DNA of 64,000 nucleotides, taken from NCBI RefSeq assembly GCF_907163085.1, contig NZ_CAJQTX010000007.1:62001-126000 (forward strand), read 5' to 3'. The position numbers were made by a program, and so were the translations under genes. This stretch comes from Candidatus Accumulibacter sp. ACC003 (GTDB lineage: Bacteria; Pseudomonadota; Gammaproteobacteria; Burkholderiales; Rhodocyclaceae). Below are positions 1 through 9,107 of this stretch, piece after piece (within the stretch, counting starts at the first letter, position 1; each line of letters starts with the position of its first letter). The notes beneath the pieces are model-generated. The model was given only the letters and a program-made list of their open reading frames with translations. It did not search any database and was not told where the DNA came from.

Positions 1-1
1 T

Positions 2-1207
2 TGGTCCTGGGCCTTCGACACGCCCTTCGACTGGTTCAAGCAGAATGCGTCACGGTTCGGCGGCACCAACCAGAACATGGTGGTGTCGTGGCCGGCGCGC
101 ATCAAGGACAAGGGCGGTCTGCGTGATCAGTTCATGCATGTGATCGACCATGTGCCCACGATCCTGGAGGTCACCGGCATCAAGGCACCCGAAGTCGTGG
201 ACGGCATCAAGCAAAAGCCGATCGAGGGCACGAGCTACGCGTACACCTTCGACAAGGCAAATGCCAAGGCGCCTTCCAGGCATACCGTCCAGTACTTCGA
301 GATGATGGGCCAGTGGGCGATCTACAAAGACGGATGGTTGCTCAGCACCAAGGTTGACCGTGCGCCGTGGGATGCTTTCTCCGCAGCCAACCCGGACCCG
401 CTGAACAATCAGGTCTTCCAGCTCTACGACCTGAGCACCAGCTGGAACCAGTCCGAAGACATCGCCGCGCAGCACCCGGACAAGGTCAAGGAAATGCGAG
501 CCCTGTTCCTGGAGGAAGCGAAGAAGTATCAGGTCTTGCCACTGGATGCGTCGGTCGGCGCCCGTGTTGCAGCCGCACGTCCGAGCCTCACCGCCGGCCG
601 CAACGAGTACGTCTACACGCAACCCATGACCGGTCTGCCGCAGGGCGATGCGCCCTACCTGCTCGATACCTCCTACACGATCACGGCGGACATCACAGTT
701 CCCAAAGGCGGTGCCGAGGGAATGATCGTGACTTCCGGCGGGCGCTTTGCCGGCTTCGGCATGTACCTGCTCAAGGGCAAGCCGGTGTTCTTGTGGAACC
801 TGCTCGATCTGGAGCGCGTCAAGTGGGAGGGTCCGACAGCGCTCACGCCCGGTCAGCACACCATTGAGTTCGAATCCAAGTATGACGGGCTCGGTGTGGG
901 CACGATGGCGTACAACAACTTCTCGGGAATCGGCCGACCCGCGGATACCACCTTCAAGGTAGATGGCAAGGTGGTCGCGACCAAGAGGATGGAAAAGACG
1001 ATTCCCATCATTCTGCAATGGGACGAGAGCTTCGACATCGGCTCCGACACCATCACCGGCGTGAGCGACGCGGACTACAAGCCGCCGTTCCCGCTGACCG
1101 CCAAGCTCAACAAGCTGACGATCAAGGTGGACCGTCCGCAGTTGTCTCCCGAGGACATCAAGAAGTTCGAGGAAGCCCTGAAGAAAGTGGAATCCGCCCG
1201 CGAGTGA
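2..1207 (+). CDS. Arylsulfatase, C-terminal part (5' end outside window)
   Basis: The reading frame is open from base 2, so this is the C-terminal ~400 residues of a longer protein. The first part (FDWFKQNASRFGGTNQNMVV, then WPARIKD, DHVPTILEVTGI) matches the end of the catalytic alkaline-phosphatase-like fold of type I sulfatases. The rest is the beta-rich C-terminal domain of the long arylsulfatases. The catalytic formylglycine Cys/Ser motif would lie upstream and cannot be checked. Members of this family hydrolyse sulfate esters and are usually exported. The protein ends in a Lys/Glu-rich tail. The next gene, 273 bp downstream on the same strand, encodes a DUF1254 protein, a combination I have seen associated with large arylsulfatases. 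The family call is firm; the substrate is unknown. Confidence 0.85.
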   Translation, partial: WSWAFDTPFDWFKQNASRFGGTNQNMVVSWPARIKDKGGLRDQFMHVIDHVPTILEVTGIKAPEVVDGIKQKPIEGTSYAYTFDKANAKAPSRHTVQYFEMMGQWAIYKDGWLLSTKVDRAPWDAFSAANPDPLNNQVFQLYDLSTSWNQSEDIAAQHPDKVKEMRALFLEEAKKYQVLPLDASVGARVAAARPSLTAGRNEYVYTQPMTGLPQGDAPYLLDTSYTITADITVPKGGAEGMIVTSGGRFAGFGMYLLKGKPVFLWNLLDLERVKWEGPTALTPGQHTIEFESKYDGLGVGTMAYNNFSGIGRPADTTFKVDGKVVATKRMEKTIPIILQWDESFDIGSDTITGVSDADYKPPFPLTAKLNKLTIKVDRPQLSPEDIKKFEEALKKVESARE

Positions 1208-1480
1208 GCCGTCGCGATTGCCGGCGCCGTGCGGCGTCGGCGGTTGCCGCTACCAGCATTCGCGCTGACCGGCAAGCCGCCATGACGCGGCTGCCGGCCG
1301 GACCTCGGTAGACCCGCGTAGCAGAGGGAACGGCCGACTCGTTTCGCTGGTGCAAAACACGAGTGCCATTCCGCCAGGGGGGCACTCGGCAGTTCTTGAT
1401 GCCCCGACGGCCACCGTAGGGACAAGGAGCGCCATGCAACGCCAAGCGCTGCCCCGCGTTTATCCAATCTCTATTCAGCA
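1208..1480. other. Intergenic spacer with one inverted repeat
   Basis: No coding sequence is supported between the sulfatase and DUF1254 genes. An 8-bp inverted repeat (CGAGTGCC at 1360-1367, GGCACTCG at 1381-1388, 13-base loop) could fold in RNA, but no T-run follows it. It is at best a weak attenuator or terminator candidate. Confidence 0.3.
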
Positions 1481-3040
1481 ATGGAGTCACCCATGAACCA
1501 ACGCAGGTACCAAGCGCAGCGACTTGCCCTGATATTCGCAGCCGGCCTGGCGATAGTCGCACCGCAGGTGACGCTGGCGCAGGCGCTCACCGGTGCGCCG
1601 GCCGATCCGCAACTGAAGTTCTCGACGCCGATGCCGCCGGGCGTCGCCTCTCCCGACAAGGTGGAAACCCGCTTGGGCACCTTGAATTTCTTCGACGGCT
1701 TCCCCGACCAGGCGTCGGCCGAGAAGCTGTTCGACAACCTGGACTTCCAGCGCGCCGTACAGGCTTACCTGCTGGCGCTGCCGGCGGTCAACCAGGCGGC
1801 CAACCGCGCTGCCATCGTGTCGATGGGCCCGGTGAACAAGACCGTGCCGATCTGGGAGCAGTTGGTCGATCCGCGGACGGTCGAACTCACCGCCAACGAC
1901 AACACGCCCTACACCTGGTTCTGGCTCGACCTGAAGGGTGGCCCGCTGGTCGTCGAGGTGCCGCCCAAGGTGCTGGGTCTGGTCGACGACATGTGGTACC
2001 GCTGGGTGGTGGACCTGGGAATCACCGGCGCCGACAAGGGCGCTGGTGGCAAGTATCTGTTCGTGCCGCCCGGCTACCAGGGCAAGCTGCCTGCTGGCTA
2101 CCAGTTGGTGCGCCCGCGCACCTACAGCATCTGGCTGGCGTGGCGCAGCTTCCTGGTCGACGGTGATCCGAAGCCGGGCGTCGACCTGGTCAAGAAGCAC
2201 ACCCGGATCTATCCGCTGGCCGAGGCGGCCAAGCCCAAACCCGTGAACTTTGTCGACATGTCTGGCAAACCGTTCAACATGGTCAGCACGGCGGGCTTCG
2301 GCTACTGGCAACTGCTCAACCAGGTGGTGCAGGAAGAACCCAGCGAATCGCTCGATCCCGTGACCCTGGGCTTCTTTCAGTCGATCGGCATCGAGAAGGG
2401 CAAACCCTTCGCGCCCGACGAGCGCATGCACAAGATTCTCACCGAAGCCGCCGCGATGGGTGACGCGACGGCGCGTGCCAACGCCTTCCACAGTCGCGGC
2501 CGCGACGCCTACTACTACGCCGACAGCCATTGGCAGCTGCCCTTCATCGGTGGCTACCGCTTCCAGACCGAGCCGGGCGTTCTCAACCTCGACGGCGCCA
2601 ACTTCTTCTTCTTCATGGCCACTGGCGTCACCCCGGCGATGGAAATGAAGATGGTCGGCAAGGGCTCGCAATACGCCTGGACCGGACGCGACAAGGACGG
2701 CAAGGCTCTGGATGGCGGCCAGAACTACACGCTGCGCCTGCCGCCGAACATTCCGGTGAAGGACTTCTGGTCGGTGATCCTGTACAGCAACCAGACGCGC
2801 TCGATGATCCAGACCGATCAGCGTTTCCCGAGTGTCAGCAGCCAGAAGAAAGACCTGCAGGTCAATGCGGATGGTTCGGTAGACGTGTTCTTCGGGCCGA
2901 CGGCGCCGGCCGGCAAGGAGAGCAACTGGGTTCAGACCGTGCCGGGCAGGAGCTGGAACACCATCCTGCGGCTCTACGGCCCGCTCGAGCCGTGGTTCGC
3001 CAAGACCTGGCGGCCCGGCGAGATCGAGCGGCAGCCATGA
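1481..3040 (+). CDS. Exported DUF1254/DUF1214 domain protein
   Basis: A 519-residue protein. It starts with a basic stretch and a hydrophobic signal peptide (LALIFAAGLAIVAPQVTLAQA), so it is probably periplasmic. The body fits the DUF1254 domain (about residues 60-200; LVDPRTVELTANDNTPYTW, LDLKGGPLVVEVPPKVLG) followed by the DUF1214 domain (about residues 370-510; AYTWTGRDKDGKALDGGQNY, FWSVILYSNQTRSMIQTDQ). The biochemical role of this family is not established. It follows the arylsulfatase gene in the same direction, and the two may act on related exported substrates (inference). The start is the ATG at 1481; a second in-frame ATG at 1493 would also keep the signal peptide. Confidence 0.85.
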   Translation: MESPMNQRRYQAQRLALIFAAGLAIVAPQVTLAQALTGAPADPQLKFSTPMPPGVASPDKVETRLGTLNFFDGFPDQASAEKLFDNLDFQRAVQAYLLALPAVNQAANRAAIVSMGPVNKTVPIWEQLVDPRTVELTANDNTPYTWFWLDLKGGPLVVEVPPKVLGLVDDMWYRWVVDLGITGADKGAGGKYLFVPPGYQGKLPAGYQLVRPRTYSIWLAWRSFLVDGDPKPGVDLVKKHTRIYPLAEAAKPKPVNFVDMSGKPFNMVSTAGFGYWQLLNQVVQEEPSESLDPVTLGFFQSIGIEKGKPFAPDERMHKILTEAAAMGDATARANAFHSRGRDAYYYADSHWQLPFIGGYRFQTEPGVLNLDGANFFFFMATGVTPAMEMKMVGKGSQYAWTGRDKDGKALDGGQNYTLRLPPNIPVKDFWSVILYSNQTRSMIQTDQRFPSVSSQKKDLQVNADGSVDVFFGPTAPAGKESNWVQTVPGRSWNTILRLYGPLEPWFAKTWRPGEIERQP

Positions 3041-3078
3041 GCTGATCGCGCCGTCCGCCACCCGCCCAGCGTCGGCCG

Positions 3079-4341
3079 TTAGTCGCGCTGGCCCCGGCTG
3101 GTGGGCGCAGGCGCCTTGGCGGCGGCGTCGTTTTTCGATGGCTCTGCGCCAGTGCGTACGCGGCGGCTTCTGCCGCGCAGCAGGAAGCGGCCGGGGTCGA
3201 CGGCGCTCACCAGTTCGTCGACCAGCGGTAACGGTTCGCCGGCGATCTGGCACGCCAGAAGTTCGCCGGCGAGCGCCGACCAGACGATGCCGCGGGCGCC
3301 AAAGCCGTTGATCACGTACAGACCCGGCACTCGTGGCATTTCGGCAAGCGGCCGCGCTGGCGCGTCGGCGTCGATCGCCGACGCGTCGCCGACGGCGCCG
3401 ATCATCGGCAGGCGGTCGGGCGACAGCGGCCGGAAGCCGACGCGTCCGTCGAGCTTGCTGGCAGCAAGCGCGCTGCCGTAGCCCGGCAGGATGAAATCGA
3501 GCTTGGCCAGGTTTTCGGCGTGGTCGGTGTCGCGCAGCGCAGTTTCGTCGTCATCGATGCGGAAGGTGGCGCCGACGCAGCGCACGCCGTCGATCGCCGG
3601 CGTCACGTAGCCGAGGCGGCAGACGACGATCGCGGGCGCCGAAGCCGCCGCGGCGCCGAGATGCGAAACCTGGCCACGGGCAGCACGCAGGGGCAGGTGC
3701 GCGGTGACGGCAAAGCGTCTGGCGCCGCTGGCGTTGGCGACGACCAGGACCGGCGCCTCGGCAATCAGCGCGCCAGCGGCGTCGCAGGCGCGCCACAGAT
3801 CGCCCGGGCGGTCGATTTGCGCGACCTCGGTGGCGTAGTGCGTGCGGATCGCGGTGGCGTGCTGCGCCAGGTTGGCGCGGCACAGCGACGCCGGGTCGAC
3901 CCAGCCGCCGCCGGGGAACCACCAACCGCCGCTGGCGACCGGCCAGCCAGCCAGCCGGCTGGCTGGCTCGCGGTCCACGAAGCGCAGCGCGTCGGCCGCC
4001 GGTTGCTGGCGCTCGACGACCAGCTGCTGCGTCGCGGCGTGGCGGTCATCACGCGCCAGATGGAGGACGCCGGTCGGCGCCCAGCGCAGTGCTTGGCCGC
4101 TGGCGGTCAGCGCCGCGAAATGCCGGCAGGCGTGTTCGAAGCCGGCGCGCGTCAGTCGCGCCAGGCGGTTGTCGTCGAGCGACGGCAGCGGCCGCAGGAC
4201 GCCGGCCAGATTGCCGGAAGCGCCGCGGCCGGGGGAGTCGGCGGCGTCGATCAGATCGATCGTCCAGCCGCGCGCCGCCAGGCGTTCGGCAGCGCTGCTG
4301 CCGGCCAGGCCAGCGCCGATGACGATCGCGTGGCGGTTCAT
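3079..4341 (-). CDS. MnmC-like FAD-dependent oxidoreductase
   Basis: A 420-residue protein opening with a dinucleotide-binding motif (VIGAGLAGSSAAERLAARGW, then DLIDAADSPGRGASGN). The GASGN...G.L.PLPS.D signature matches the C-terminal oxidase domain of MnmC, which removes the carboxymethyl group during synthesis of mnm5s2U at the tRNA wobble position. The N-terminal methyltransferase domain of bifunctional MnmC is absent, so this is a stand-alone oxidase-type protein. I chose ATG 4341 because the open frame upstream runs inside lysS and the Rossmann motif begins at once. It lies 26 bp downstream of lysS and is probably the last gene of the prfB-lysS operon. A related glycine-oxidase-like (DAO family) enzyme is the alternative. 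Confidence 0.75.
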   Translation of the reverse strand: MNRHAIVIGAGLAGSSAAERLAARGWTIDLIDAADSPGRGASGNLAGVLRPLPSLDDNRLARLTRAGFEHACRHFAALTASGQALRWAPTGVLHLARDDRHAATQQLVVERQQPAADALRFVDREPASRLAGWPVASGGWWFPGGGWVDPASLCRANLAQHATAIRTHYATEVAQIDRPGDLWRACDAAGALIAEAPVLVVANASGARRFAVTAHLPLRAARGQVSHLGAAAASAPAIVVCRLGYVTPAIDGVRCVGATFRIDDDETALRDTDHAENLAKLDFILPGYGSALAASKLDGRVGFRPLSPDRLPMIGAVGDASAIDADAPARPLAEMPRVPGLYVINGFGARGIVWSALAGELLACQIAGEPLPLVDELVSAVDPGRFLLRGRSRRVRTGAEPSKNDAAAKAPAPTSRGQRD

Positions 4342-4367
4342 CGACCGGCAGGCGCGCGGCGGCCGGC

Positions 4368-5882
4368 CTACTCGGGCCGCATCTGCGGGAAAAGGATGAC
4401 GTCGCGGATGTTCGCCGAGTCGGTCAGCAGCATCACCAGGCGGTCGATACCGATGCCGCAGCCGGCGGTCGGCGGCAGGCCGTACTCGAGCGCGCGGACG
4501 TAATCGGCGTCGTAGTACATCGCCTCCTCGTCGCCGGCGTCCTTGGCCTTGGCCTGTTCGAGAAAGCGCGCCGCCTGGTCTTCCGGATCGTTCAGCTCGG
4601 AGAAGCCGTTGGCGATTTCGCGCCCGGCAATGAACAGCTCGAAGCGTTCGGCGATCTCCGGGTTGCTGTCGCTGCGCCGGGCCAGCGGGCTGACCTCGGC
4701 CGGGTAGTCGATGATGAAAGTCGGGTCCCACAGTCCGGCCTCGGCGGTCTCTTCGAAGAGCAGCAGTTGCAGCGTGCCGAGCCCCGCCGTGGCGCCAGTT
4801 TCGACCTTCATCGCGCTCAACTTGTCGCGCAGCCAGGCGGCGTCGCCGAGTTGCTCGACGCTGAACTCGGGATGGTCCCTACGGATCGCTTCGATGATCG
4901 TCAGCCGGGCAAAGGGCTTCGCGAAGTCGAGCGTGCGCCCCTGGTATTCGAAAACCTCGCTGCCCAGCGCCTGGCGCGCGCTGTGGCGCAGCAGTCCTTC
5001 GGTGAAGTTCATCAGGCGACGGTATTCGGAGTACGCCTCGTAGAACTCCATCATCGTGAATTCGGGGTTGTGGCGTGGGCTGATGCCTTCGTTGCGGAAG
5101 TTGCGGTTGATCTCGAAGACTTTTTCGAGGCCGCCGACGACCAGTCGCTTGAGGTACAGTTCGGGCGCGATACGCAGGAACAGCTCCATGTCGAGCGCGT
5201 TGTGGTGGGTCTTGAAAGGCTTTGCCGACGCGCCGCCGGGGATCGGGTGCATCATCGGCGTTTCGACTTCAAGGAAACCGTCGTCGACCATGTAGCCGCG
5301 GATCGACTGGACGATGCGGCTGCGCACGGCGAAAGTGAGGCGCGACTGCTCGTTGGTGATCAGGTCAACGTAGCGCATGCGGTACTTCTGTTCCTGGTCG
5401 GTCAGTCCGTGGAACTTTTCCGGCAAGGGCCGCAGCGACTTGGCGAGCAGCCGCACTTGCGAACACTCGACGGTCAGTTCGCCGGTGCGCGTGCGGAACA
5501 GCGTGCCGACGGCACCGACCATGTCGCCCATGTCCCAGCGCTTGAACGCCGCGTAGGCTTCCTCGCCGATCTGGTCGCGGCTGATGTAGGCCTGGATCCT
5601 TCCCGAAAGGTCTTGCAGGGTGATGAACGACGCCTTGCCCATCACCCGCTTGAGCATGATCCGGCCGGCCACGCGCACCTCGACCGGCAGTGCGGCGAGC
5701 TCTTCGCGGCTTTTCGGCTCGTACAGCTCGTTGAGTTGGCCGGCGGTGTTTTCGCGTGCAAAGTCGTTCGGGTAGGCGCTGCCGGTCTGCCGCCATTCGG
5801 CGAGCTTGCCACGACGTTCGGCGATGATGCGGTTCTCGTCGTGCTGTGGCGACGCGTCCTGGGGAGTATCGGTGTGGGGCAT
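4368..5882 (-). CDS. lysS: Lysyl-tRNA synthetase, class II
   Basis: A 504-residue protein of normal length for bacterial LysRS. It charges tRNA-Lys with lysine in the cytoplasm. The N-terminal anticodon-binding OB fold covers about residues 60-170 ([18 protein letters not shown]). The class II core follows with motif 2 ([14 protein letters not shown]) and motif 3 near the C-terminus ([16 protein letters not shown]). The start is ATG 5882; the upstream open frame is a shadow of the preceding gene. It sits 19 bp after the Ivy-like gene and 26 bp before the MnmC-like gene. prfB-lysS is a widely conserved pair; here an extra gene separates them. Confidence 0.97.
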   Translation of the reverse strand: MPHTDTPQDASPQHDENRIIAERRGKLAEWRQTGSAYPNDFARENTAGQLNELYEPKSREELAALPVEVRVAGRIMLKRVMGKASFITLQDLSGRIQAYISRDQIGEEAYAAFKRWDMGDMVGAVGTLFRTRTGELTVECSQVRLLAKSLRPLPEKFHGLTDQEQKYRMRYVDLITNEQSRLTFAVRSRIVQSIRGYMVDDGFLEVETPMMHPIPGGASAKPFKTHHNALDMELFLRIAPELYLKRLVVGGLEKVFEINRNFRNEGISPRHNPEFTMMEFYEAYSEYRRLMNFTEGLLRHSARQALGSEVFEYQGRTLDFAKPFARLTIIEAIRRDHPEFSVEQLGDAAWLRDKLSAMKVETGATAGLGTLQLLLFEETAEAGLWDPTFIIDYPAEVSPLARRSDSNPEIAERFELFIAGREIANGFSELNDPEDQAARFLEQAKAKDAGDEEAMYYDADYVRALEYGLPPTAGCGIGIDRLVMLLTDSANIRDVILFPQMRPE

Positions 5883-5901
5883 GATGATTGCTATCTGGTG
5901 A

Positions 5902-6387
5902 TCAGGTTTTTGGCGGGTCTGCCGGGCTCGGCGTGTCGTTGGCCGCGCGCTCGAGCAGGAAGGTGGCGATTGCTTTGGCGGCCGCCTTGTCGGCTGGCAG
6001 TCCGTACCAGCGCGAAAACGCGGTACGCGCGTCGCCGGGGTCGTCGCTCGCGGGTGGCAGGTAGAAGAGGCCGCAGGCGAGATTGGTTTGCGGGTCGAAG
6101 AGAACATAGAGGCGTTCGTCTAGGCAAGCCCGGGAACTGCACGCCGACGTCAGGATGTAGCGCCTGGCGTCGATGACGACAATCTCGGCCAACTTGCCGG
6201 CCGCCAGCCGCTTGCTCCACGCCGGCAGCTCGACTCCCTTGGTGGCGCTGCGGTAGGCCTTGGCGAATTCGGGCTGCGACTTGAGTAGCGCCTCGGGTTG
6301 CCGGCCGACGTAGTGGTCCAGCGATGCGGCGAAGGCCGGCGCGCTCAGCGCGCTCGCCAGGGCGATACAGCAAAGCAGCTTTTTCAC
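5902..6387 (-). CDS. Ivy-like (c-type lysozyme inhibitor) exported protein
   Basis: A 161-residue protein with a signal peptide ([20 protein letters not shown]). The stretch [20 protein letters not shown] lines up with the CKPHDCGSQRLYALW region of Escherichia coli Ivy, keeping both cysteines and the following RLY.L segment. Ivy inhibits c-type lysozyme in the periplasm. The Pro-His of the inhibitory loop is replaced here (SSRA between the cysteines), so inhibition cannot be assumed. It starts at GTG 6387 with AAGGGG about 8 bases upstream, 3 bp after the prfB stop, and is embedded in the prfB-lysS operon. The family assignment rests on my alignment by eye. Confidence 0.6.
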   Translation of the reverse strand: MKKLLCCIALASALSAPAFAASLDHYVGRQPEALLKSQPEFAKAYRSATKGVELPAWSKRLAAGKLAEIVVIDARRYILTSACSSRACLDERLYVLFDPQTNLACGLFYLPPASDDPGDARTAFSRWYGLPADKAAAKAIATFLLERAANDTPSPADPPKT

Positions 6388-6390
6388 GAC

Positions 6391-7495
6391 TTATACCCCT
6401 TGCTTCAAGCTGGCTTCGATGAACTGGTCGAGGTCGCCGTCGAGCACGCCCTGCGTATTGCCGACTTCGACGTTGGTGCGCAAGTCCTTGATCCGTGACT
6501 GGTCGAGGACGTAGGAGCGGATCTGGTGGCCCCAGCCGATGTCGGACTTGGCGTCTTCGAGTTTCTGTTGCTCGGCCTGGCGGTTGCGCATTTCGGCTTC
6601 GTAGATGCGCGACTTCAACATCGCCATCGCTTCGGCGCGGTTGCGGTGCTGCGAGCGGTCGTTCTGGCACTGGACGACGATGTTGGTCGGCAGGTGTGTG
6701 ATGCGTACCGCCGAGTCGGTCTTGTTGATGTGCTGGCCACCGGCGCCGGACGCCCGGTAGGTGTCGATGCGCAGATCAGACGGGTTGATGTCGACCTCGA
6801 ACGAGTCGTCGATTTCGGGGTAAGCGGTTACCGAACAGAAGCTGGTGTGGCGGCGGGCGTTCGAGTCGAAAGGTGACTTGCGGACCAGGCGATGAATTCC
6901 GGTTTCCGAGCGAAGCATGCCGTACGCGTAATCGCCGGCGAGCTTGATACTCGCCGTCTTGATGCCGGCGACTTCACCCTCGGACTCCTCGAGCACTTCG
7001 ACCGCGTAGCCCTTGCGCTCGCCGTAACGCACGTACATGCGCAGCAGCATTGCCGCCCAGTCCTGTGCTTCGGTGCCGCCGGCGCCGGCCTGGATGTCGA
7101 CAAAGCAGTTCAACGGGTCGGCGGGGTTGTTGAACATGCGGCGGAACTCAAGCGCCGAGACCTCTTTTTCCATCGCGTCGATATCGGCGGTGATGGCAGT
7201 CAGCGTCTCGTCGTCGTCTTCGTCGCGGGCCATGGCGAACAGCTCGCCGCCGTCGCGCAGGCCGTCGCCAACGCGGTCCAGCGTCAGCACGACGTTTTCC
7301 AGCGATCTCTTCTCGCGGCCAAGCGCTTGCGCCCGCTCGGCGTCGTCCCAGACCTTCGGATCTTCGAGTTCGAGCGAAACGGCCTTTAACTGATCAGATT
7401 TCTGATCGTAGTCAAAGATACCTCCGCAGTTCGGTGGCGCGTTGGCCGAGGTCGTCGAGGCGGTTTTCGATGATGTTGAGTTGTTCGGCTTCCAT
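6391..7495 (-). CDS. prfB: Peptide chain release factor 2, programmed +1 frameshift
   Basis: RF2 recognises UGA and UAA stop codons. The reading frame starts at ATG 7495 and reaches an in-frame UGA at codon 28 (7414-7412) in the context CGG AGG TAT CTT TGA C. This is the classical autoregulatory site: a Shine-Dalgarno-like GGAGG, slippery CTT, then UGA followed by C. A +1 shift continues as [20 protein letters not shown] to the stop at 6391, giving 27 + 340 = 367 residues. The product has the GGQ motif ([18 protein letters not shown]). The coding parts are 7495-7415 and 7413-6391. It is the first gene of the operon with the Ivy-like gene, lysS and the MnmC-like gene. Confidence 0.97.
7412..7426 (-). 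promoter_or_regulatory. prfB programmed +1 ribosomal frameshift site
   Basis: On the minus strand the order is GGAGG, TAT, CTT, TGA, C. The internal Shine-Dalgarno-like element sits at the spacing used by the E. coli prfB recoding site. Low RF2 lets the ribosome slip from CUU to UUU and continue in the +1 frame, so RF2 controls its own synthesis. Confidence 0.95.
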
Positions 7496-7526
7496 GGTTT
7501 TGTCTATCTTGAGGATCGAGCCGGCC

Positions 7527-7532
7527 ATTATA
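7527..7532 (-). promoter_or_regulatory. Candidate -10 element for prfB operon
   Basis: The minus strand carries TATAAT 32 bases upstream of the prfB ATG. No convincing -35 box is visible at the right distance, so this is only a candidate sigma-70 promoter. Confidence 0.4.
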
Positions 7533-7705
7533 TACGCTCGTCGCTGCCGGTCGCCTGACTATGCGATTGCGTACGATCGACACGGCTGCGTGGCAACTTG
7601 CGCCAGGCTTCATAGGCTTGCCGGCAACAGCGCGTTAACACTAAGCAAAACAATGGACTGACCGCGTCGCTGCGGGTACACTGCCGCGTTGGAAGGGGAC
7701 CAAAT

Positions 7706-9094
7706 ATGCAAATCAGCATCGAGAGCAAGCCCACCGCGGCAGCCGTGTACGATACCAGGAAGAAGCGCTTGGTCGAGACAATCGACCGACTCTACGTGCG
7801 CGACGCCCGCGCGTCGCTGCAGAAAATGCTTTCCAAGATCCATCCGGCGGATTTGGCCTCGGTTCTCGATGATTTACCCCCGTCGCATGTCGTCGACATC
7901 TTCACGGCGATTGCCGACAGCGAGTCGGCGGCCGAGGTTTTCAGCCAGTTGCCGCGCGACTTGCGGCGGCAGGTGTTGACCGAGTCGAAGGTTGAAAAGC
8001 TGGCCGGCGTGTTGGCGCACGTGCCGCCGGACGACCTCGCCGACCTCATCGGCGAACTGCCGGACGATCAGCGCGAGCAACTGATGGCCTTGCTCGGACG
8101 CGACAGCAAGGACGAGGTCGAGAGCCTGTTGCAGTACGCACCGGACAGTGCCGGTGGCATCATGACTAGCGATATTTTCTCGCTGCCGCACACGCTGACG
8201 GTAGAAGAAGCCATCGAGAATATCCGCAGCCACGACGACGTCGAGATGGTCTTCTACCTGTACCTGACCGAAGAGGGCGGACGGTTGGCAGGCGTCGTGT
8301 CGCTGCGGCAACTGCTGCTGAGCAGTCCCGAGACGTCGCTGAACAAGATCATGAACCGGCGCGTCATGAAGGTGACCACCGATGATGACCAGACGACCGT
8401 GGCGATGCTGGTCGACAAATATCGTCTGTTGGCCATTCCGGTGGTCGACGACGAGAACGTGCTGGTCGGCATGATCACTGTCGACGACGTCATCGACGTC
8501 ATCGAAGAAGAAACGACCCGCGACATCCTCAAGATGGCGGGTACCGACGAGTCGGAGACGCTCACCCAGTCGGCGTTCAAGATTGCCAAGATTCGCCTGC
8601 CCTGGCTGCTGGCCGCGTTCGTCGGCGGTCTCGCGGCGACCGCTGTGATCGGGCGCTACGAAGCGATACTCGCCGAGGTTCTGGTGCTCGGAGCCTTCCT
8701 GCCGGTGGTCATGGGAATGGCCGGCAACGTCGGCGTACAGTCGGCGACGGTCGCCGTGCGCGGCCTGGCGACCGGCGCGATCGACGTCCGCGACACCGTG
8801 CCGCTGGTGCTCAAGGAGTTGCGTGTGGGCTTGTTGCTGGGCAGCTTCTACGGGGTCATCCTGGCACTCTACGGTTACCTGATGCACGATAGCCTGGCGC
8901 TCGGCGAGGTCGTCGGCCTGACGATCCTGGTCAATATGACCGGTGCGGCCTTGCTGGCAGTTCTCCTGCCGATGATCTTTGAACGGCTGAAGGTCGACCC
9001 GGCCGTCGCCACCGGCCCCTTCGTGACCACCGCTATCGACATCTTTGGCGTCCTCAACTACTTCGTGATCGCCAGCTGGATCTACGAGCTGTGA
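7706..9094 (+). CDS. mgtE: Magnesium transporter MgtE
   Basis: A 462-residue Mg2+ channel/transporter of the inner membrane. The order is the usual one: an N-terminal superhelical MgtE_N domain (about residues 40-140, with HPADLASVLDDLPP repeats), two CBS domains (about 145-265; IMTSDIFSLPHTLTVEEA and VLVGMITVDDVIDVIEEE), a connecting helix, and five hydrophobic segments from about residue 285. The pore region shows the conserved PVVMGMAGNVGVQSATVAVRG-type sequence. In characterised members the cytosolic domain closes the pore when Mg2+ is plentiful. GGAAGGGG precedes the ATG by about 8 bases. It is divergent from prfB and convergent with recJ. Confidence 0.95.
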   Translation: MQISIESKPTAAAVYDTRKKRLVETIDRLYVRDARASLQKMLSKIHPADLASVLDDLPPSHVVDIFTAIADSESAAEVFSQLPRDLRRQVLTESKVEKLAGVLAHVPPDDLADLIGELPDDQREQLMALLGRDSKDEVESLLQYAPDSAGGIMTSDIFSLPHTLTVEEAIENIRSHDDVEMVFYLYLTEEGGRLAGVVSLRQLLLSSPETSLNKIMNRRVMKVTTDDDQTTVAMLVDKYRLLAIPVVDDENVLVGMITVDDVIDVIEEETTRDILKMAGTDESETLTQSAFKIAKIRLPWLLAAFVGGLAATAVIGRYEAILAEVLVLGAFLPVVMGMAGNVGVQSATVAVRGLATGAIDVRDTVPLVLKELRVGLLLGSFYGVILALYGYLMHDSLALGEVVGLTILVNMTGAALLAVLLPMIFERLKVDPAVATGPFVTTAIDIFGVLNYFVIASWIYEL

Positions 9095-9107
9095 GCGAGC
9101 GCGTGCG

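Noticed and set aside
1487-3253. 588-codon minus-strand open frame
   Set aside because: It is antisense to the DUF1254 gene, has Arg/His/Val-rich shadow composition, and shows no domain or ribosome binding site.
4767-6176. 469-codon plus-strand open frame over lysS
   Set aside because: lysS motifs on the minus strand are unambiguous; this frame has no recognisable features.
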